NCBI GenBank assembly: GCA_015232165.1
Contig: JADGAE010000068.1
Span: 1-8,504, forward strand
Direction: 5' to 3'
DNA length: 8,504 bases
Source of the DNA: Nitrospirota bacterium
Lineage (GTDB): Bacteria; Nitrospirota; Thermodesulfovibrionia; Thermodesulfovibrionales; Magnetobacteriaceae
The notes under the pieces were generated by a model. It was given only the letters and a program-made list of their open reading frames with translations. It searched no databases and was not told the DNA's origin. Every line of letters starts with the position of its first letter. The first letter of the stretch is position 1. This document shows, piece by piece, positions 5,910-8,504 of this stretch. The position numbers and the translations under genes are program-made.

Positions 5910-6559
5910 ATACTGAATCTTTAAAGAGGCGGGAGTTGGCACCATATCTGCACGAATACTCGCGGTCTATGCCGCTGATGTATCGCACCAAGGTGGCCAA
6001 CCGACACATCATCGGGTCTTTTCATATGGTACTGGGCCATGTGCCGCAGGGGGCAAGGCTCTTTGACATTGGCTGTGGCACGGGGGCGCTGTTGTATCTT
6101 GCCGTAAAGCTCAGGAAGGTGGCCCTGGCGCATGGCTATGACCTCTCCAGAGAGGCAGTGGCGGCCTCCGAGGGGGTGAGCGTGGCAGTCCCCGAGCTGA
6201 GGATAACACACTCCACGGAGGTGTTCCCACCCCAAGACCTGACCAACTACGATGTAGTGACCATGGTGGACGTCCTGCACCACGTGGCCGCACCCATGCA
6301 GGACGCATTTGTCAGCAGACTGGCCAAGACCCTCGCCCCCGGCACCTTGCTCATATTGTCCGACATGGAGGGGGCAAACCTCTTTACCGGTATCACCGCC
6401 AGGGTCCACGACCTCGTTGTAAACAAACAGACCGTCAGACCACGAAGATCAACCGACGTAACCGCCATCCTGACGGACAACGGTATGAAGATACTCTCTA
6501 TAGCCTGGTGCTGGTCGGTGGTGTTTAAGAGCTTTGTGCTCGCGGCACAAAAGATTTGA
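5906..6559 (+). CDS. Class I SAM-dependent methyltransferase, substrate unknown
   Basis: Second methyltransferase of the cluster. Seen: motif I RLFDIGCGTGALLYLA (about residues 51-66), an acidic residue in HGYDLS (Asp near 79), YDVVTMVDVLHHV (about 115-127) and the strand LLILSDMEG (about 148-156). The N-terminus is short and basic with a SRSMPLMYRTKVANR stretch. At 217 aa it is compact for the family. The start is taken as GTG 5906, whose GTGA overlaps the TGA of the preceding gene by four bases, a classic coupling arrangement; the frame is open to an ATG at 5864, but that would overlap the upstream gene by 46 bases. No Shine-Dalgarno is visible, which supports coupling. The motifs resemble those of its neighbours (DVVxxxDVxxHH), but the overall sequences differ, so they are not recent duplicates. 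Confidence 0.84.
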   Translation: MNTESLKRRELAPYLHEYSRSMPLMYRTKVANRHIIGSFHMVLGHVPQGARLFDIGCGTGALLYLAVKLRKVALAHGYDLSREAVAASEGVSVAVPELRITHSTEVFPPQDLTNYDVVTMVDVLHHVAAPMQDAFVSRLAKTLAPGTLLILSDMEGANLFTGITARVHDLVVNKQTVRPRRSTDVTAILTDNGMKILSIAWCWSVVFKSFVLAAQKI

Positions 6560-6578
6560 TAAATAGAGACTTGATTTT

Positions 6579-7502
6579 ATGAGTAATGAGACAACGCCTA
6601 ATAACTCAGATAGCAACACCTGCCGGGTGTGTGCCGGCAGGACTCTGGAGTTGGTGCGTCCCTCAACGATACGACGACCGCTGTCAGAGGTGGACTTTGC
6701 CATCACGGACCCCAACTACGGCACAACGGCGGCCATATATCGTTGTCGTGAGTGCGGCTTCCTCCAGTGCGCACAATTGTCCGACGTCCTGCAATACTAC
6801 CAGACCCTCAAGGACGAAGAGTACGACAGCAGCGGCCAACACCGCCTGCATCAGGCCGAAAAACTCCTACAGACAATCATCCGATACAAGAAATCCGGGA
6901 AACTCCTGGATGTTGGAGCCGGTACGGGATATCTCATGCAGCGGGCACTGGCACACGGGTTTGAGACCGTTGGCATTGAGCCGTCAAGCTGGTTGTGTGA
7001 CAAGGCGCTCGTAAAGGGATTAAACGTGCTGTGTGGCGTGCTCCCCGATCCGTCTCTTAACCCACCCTATGACGTTGTCACACTGATAGACGTCATCGAA
7101 CATGTATCAAACCCCGTGGAGGTGTTGTCGCACATTGCAGGGGTCATGTCGACTGACTCGGTGGGGGTGTTGGTGACCCCTGATGTGCACTCACTGGCCG
7201 CCAGGTTGACGGGTACGCGGTGGTGGCATTACAGGGTGGCACACGTTGGTTATTTTAACCACAAGACGATATCTCTGGCCCTGGACAGGGCAGGACTCAG
7301 ACCAATCTCCTTTAGCAGACCTGCCTGGTATCTCAGTGCCGCGTATCTGATGTCGCGCCTTAGTGTGTATCTGCCCTCTTACCTGCGGCTCAATCCTCCT
7401 GCGGTACTAAACCGCCTTACGATTGGCTTTAACCTCTTTGACTCCATGCTTGTCGTGTTTCAGAGAAAGAGCACTCCGCTGCATACGGTTGCCGGTAAGT
7501 GA
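6579..7502 (+). CDS. SAM-dependent methyltransferase with N-terminal zinc-ribbon-like CxxC pair (Methyltransf_23 type)
   Basis: Third methyltransferase. Seen: an N-terminal four-cysteine unit, CRVC (residues 15-18) and CREC (56-59), a probable zinc site; then motif I LLDVGAGTGYLMQRA (about 109-123), VGIEPSSW (Glu 134 as the SAM-ribose acid) and YDVVTLIDVIEHVSNP (about 164-179). The C-terminal part contains TRWWHYRVAHVGYFNH (about 213-228), common in Methyltransf_23 proteins from cell-surface glycan loci. At 307 aa the length suits this two-part architecture, seen in C-methyltransferases of nucleotide sugars and in uncharacterised surface-polysaccharide enzymes. ATG 6579 lies 19 bases after the previous stop, with only a weak GAGA upstream. 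Its end overlaps the start of the UbiA gene by four bases (GTGA). Substrate unknown; a sugar or lipid-linked sugar is the best guess from context. Confidence 0.85.
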   Translation: MSNETTPNNSDSNTCRVCAGRTLELVRPSTIRRPLSEVDFAITDPNYGTTAAIYRCRECGFLQCAQLSDVLQYYQTLKDEEYDSSGQHRLHQAEKLLQTIIRYKKSGKLLDVGAGTGYLMQRALAHGFETVGIEPSSWLCDKALVKGLNVLCGVLPDPSLNPPYDVVTLIDVIEHVSNPVEVLSHIAGVMSTDSVGVLVTPDVHSLAARLTGTRWWHYRVAHVGYFNHKTISLALDRAGLRPISFSRPAWYLSAAYLMSRLSVYLPSYLRLNPPAVLNRLTIGFNLFDSMLVVFQRKSTPLHTVAGK

Positions 7503-8431
7503 ATCTTCGCCCATACATCCAGATCGCCCGGCCCGACCACTGGTTTAAAAACGTCTTCATGCTGCCAGGCCTTGCCATCGCAACCCTGATGCAAACCAAT
7601 ATCCCACACGACGCTATGAAAAAGGCTATCGTCGGTTTTATAAGCGCCTGCCTTGTGGCCTCGGCCAACTACGTCATAAACGAGTACATAGACGCCGACT
7701 TTGACAGGCACCATCCCACAAAAAAAAACAGACCGGCAGCCGCCGGATTAGTCACATTGAAATTCGTGGTGCTCCAGTATCTTTTGCTGGTATCCGTTGG
7801 ATTAGCCCTTGCAATGTACGTGGGTAAACTGTTTATGGTCACGGCCGGCTTCTTGCTTGTGATGGGGGCCATCTACAACATCCCGCCCATAAGGGCCAAG
7901 GACTACATCTATGTTGACGTCCTGACGGAGTCCATCAACAACCCCATACGTCTTGTCCTGGGGTGGGGGATTATCATCGGGACGTACCTGCCCCCGGCCA
8001 GTGCGCTGCTTTGTTATTGGTTTGGCGGGGCGTTTCTCATGGCCGTCAAGAGGTTCTCCGAGTACAGGTTTATCGACAACCATGAACTGGCAGGACTATA
8101 CAGACGATCCTTTGCACACTATACGGCCGACAGGTTATTACTATCGAGTTTCTTCTACGCCATAACGTCATCACTATTTCTGGGCATATTTCTCATAAAG
8201 TACCGCATCGAATTCATAATGAGCTTTCCCCTGTTTGCCGCCCTGTTTACATGGTACCTGAAGATCGGCCTACAGCACGACTCACCGGCACAACGACCAC
8301 AGCAGCTCTTTACCCAGGTGGGGTTTATGGTCTTTGTTGCACTGTTGGCGGTGTTTGTTATGGCACTGTTCTTCCTGGATATTCCCATCCTCCACACAAT
8401 ATTTACGAGGAACGTCGGATTTAATTGGTAA
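7499..8431 (+). CDS. UbiA-family membrane prenyltransferase, resembling decaprenyl-phosphate phosphoribosyltransferase
   Basis: Integral inner-membrane enzyme of the UbiA superfamily, which joins a polyprenyl (phosphate) chain to an acceptor. Seen: RPDHWFKNVFMLPG near the N-terminus (residues 11-24), typical of the phosphoribosyl-transferring branch; the Mg-binding motif as NEYIDADFDRHHPTKKNRPA (61-80), where HP-x-K-x-x-RP also favours that branch; YNIPPIRAKDYIYVDVLTES (126-145) at the second Asp-rich site; and about eight hydrophobic segments up to 295. At 310 aa it is typical. In the known branch (Rv3806c/UbiA of mycobacteria) the reaction is PRPP plus decaprenyl phosphate. The first Asp of NDxxDxxxD is Glu here (Glu 62), and the second site departs from the usual YSxxLKxxxxxD. 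The start is GTG 7499, overlapping the previous TGA. The exact acceptor is inferred only; it could be another polyprenyl-linked reaction. Confidence 0.85.
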   Translation: MNLRPYIQIARPDHWFKNVFMLPGLAIATLMQTNIPHDAMKKAIVGFISACLVASANYVINEYIDADFDRHHPTKKNRPAAAGLVTLKFVVLQYLLLVSVGLALAMYVGKLFMVTAGFLLVMGAIYNIPPIRAKDYIYVDVLTESINNPIRLVLGWGIIIGTYLPPASALLCYWFGGAFLMAVKRFSEYRFIDNHELAGLYRRSFAHYTADRLLLSSFFYAITSSLFLGIFLIKYRIEFIMSFPLFAALFTWYLKIGLQHDSPAQRPQQLFTQVGFMVFVALLAVFVMALFFLDIPILHTIFTRNVGFNW

Positions 8432-8488
8432 CTGCCGGAAGCCCCAATTTATAGCGCGTTTCGATTGCGTGCAATACAAGAAGAGAAA

Positions 8489-8504
8489 GGGGCGGCTCCG
8501 CCCC
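8489..8504 (+). repeat. GC-rich hairpin at the window end, possible terminator
   Basis: GGGGCGGCTCCGCCCC folds into a 6-bp G:C stem with a four-base loop, 57 bases after the UbiA stop. The window ends on the last base, so a following T-run, which would make it an intrinsic terminator of the operon, cannot be seen. It could instead be a member of the G/C-tract hairpins at 2812 and 3208. Confidence 0.45.

Noticed and set aside
5921..6409. Long minus-strand open frame (162 codons) inside the second methyltransferase
   Set aside because: It lies wholly opposite a gene with clear SAM-binding motifs, and its translation is rich in His, Gly and Arg with no recognisable domain; it is a shadow of codon bias.
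6586..7014. Plus-strand open frame of 142 codons overlapping the third methyltransferase in another frame
   Set aside because: Its Arg/Ser/Thr-rich translation shows no domain, while the main frame carries the CxxC pair and methyltransferase motifs.
8464..8475. Short dyad ATTGC-GT-GCAAT after the UbiA gene
   Set aside because: Only five-base arms with a two-base centre, no T-run after it; may be chance.

Overview
The window looks like chromosomal DNA of a motile, Gram-negative-type (diderm) bacterium: it encodes an outer-membrane secretin, its inner-membrane partner, and a flagellar-type stator with a peptidoglycan-binding subunit. Moderate GC content, a near-consensus sigma-54 promoter and G/C-tract hairpins between and inside genes would suit a Nitrospirota-like or deltaproteobacterial-like lineage. 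That placement is inference; nothing in the window names the species.

Region 1 (about 80-1711, minus strand) is a motA-motB pair, the proton- or sodium-driven stator. motA has a strong Shine-Dalgarno, and about 53 bases upstream lies a near-consensus sigma-54 (-24/-12) promoter.

Region 2 (1712-1925) is a divergent control region. It holds the sigma-54 element for motAB, a 10-bp palindrome, an imperfect inverted repeat that could be an activator site, and an extended -10 promoter just before gspC.

Region 3 (1926-5068, plus strand) is a type II secretion pair, gspC and gspD, without gspE-M next to it. GspD is unusual. After the complete secretin domain it carries about 75 extra residues that resemble a subtilase propeptide (inhibitor I9 or fervidolysin-prodomain type). 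Its coding sequence contains a C10 homopolymer that is part of a hairpin-like element, and its translation start sits beside a second G/C hairpin with G-runs.

Region 4 (5111-8431, plus strand) starts with a good sigma-70 promoter. It contains three different class I SAM-dependent methyltransferases followed by a UbiA-family membrane prenyltransferase resembling decaprenyl-phosphate phosphoribosyltransferase. Two of the three junctions are four-base GTGA start/stop overlaps, so this reads as one operon, probably for modifying a lipid-linked sugar or other small molecule. The window ends in a GC-rich hairpin (8489-8504) that may be a terminator or a dispersed repeat.

The most notable points are the propeptide-like tail on the secretin, the homopolymer/hairpin elements in and before gspD, and the sigma-54 control of an isolated stator pair. 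No RNA genes, CRISPR arrays, insertion sequences or phage genes were seen.
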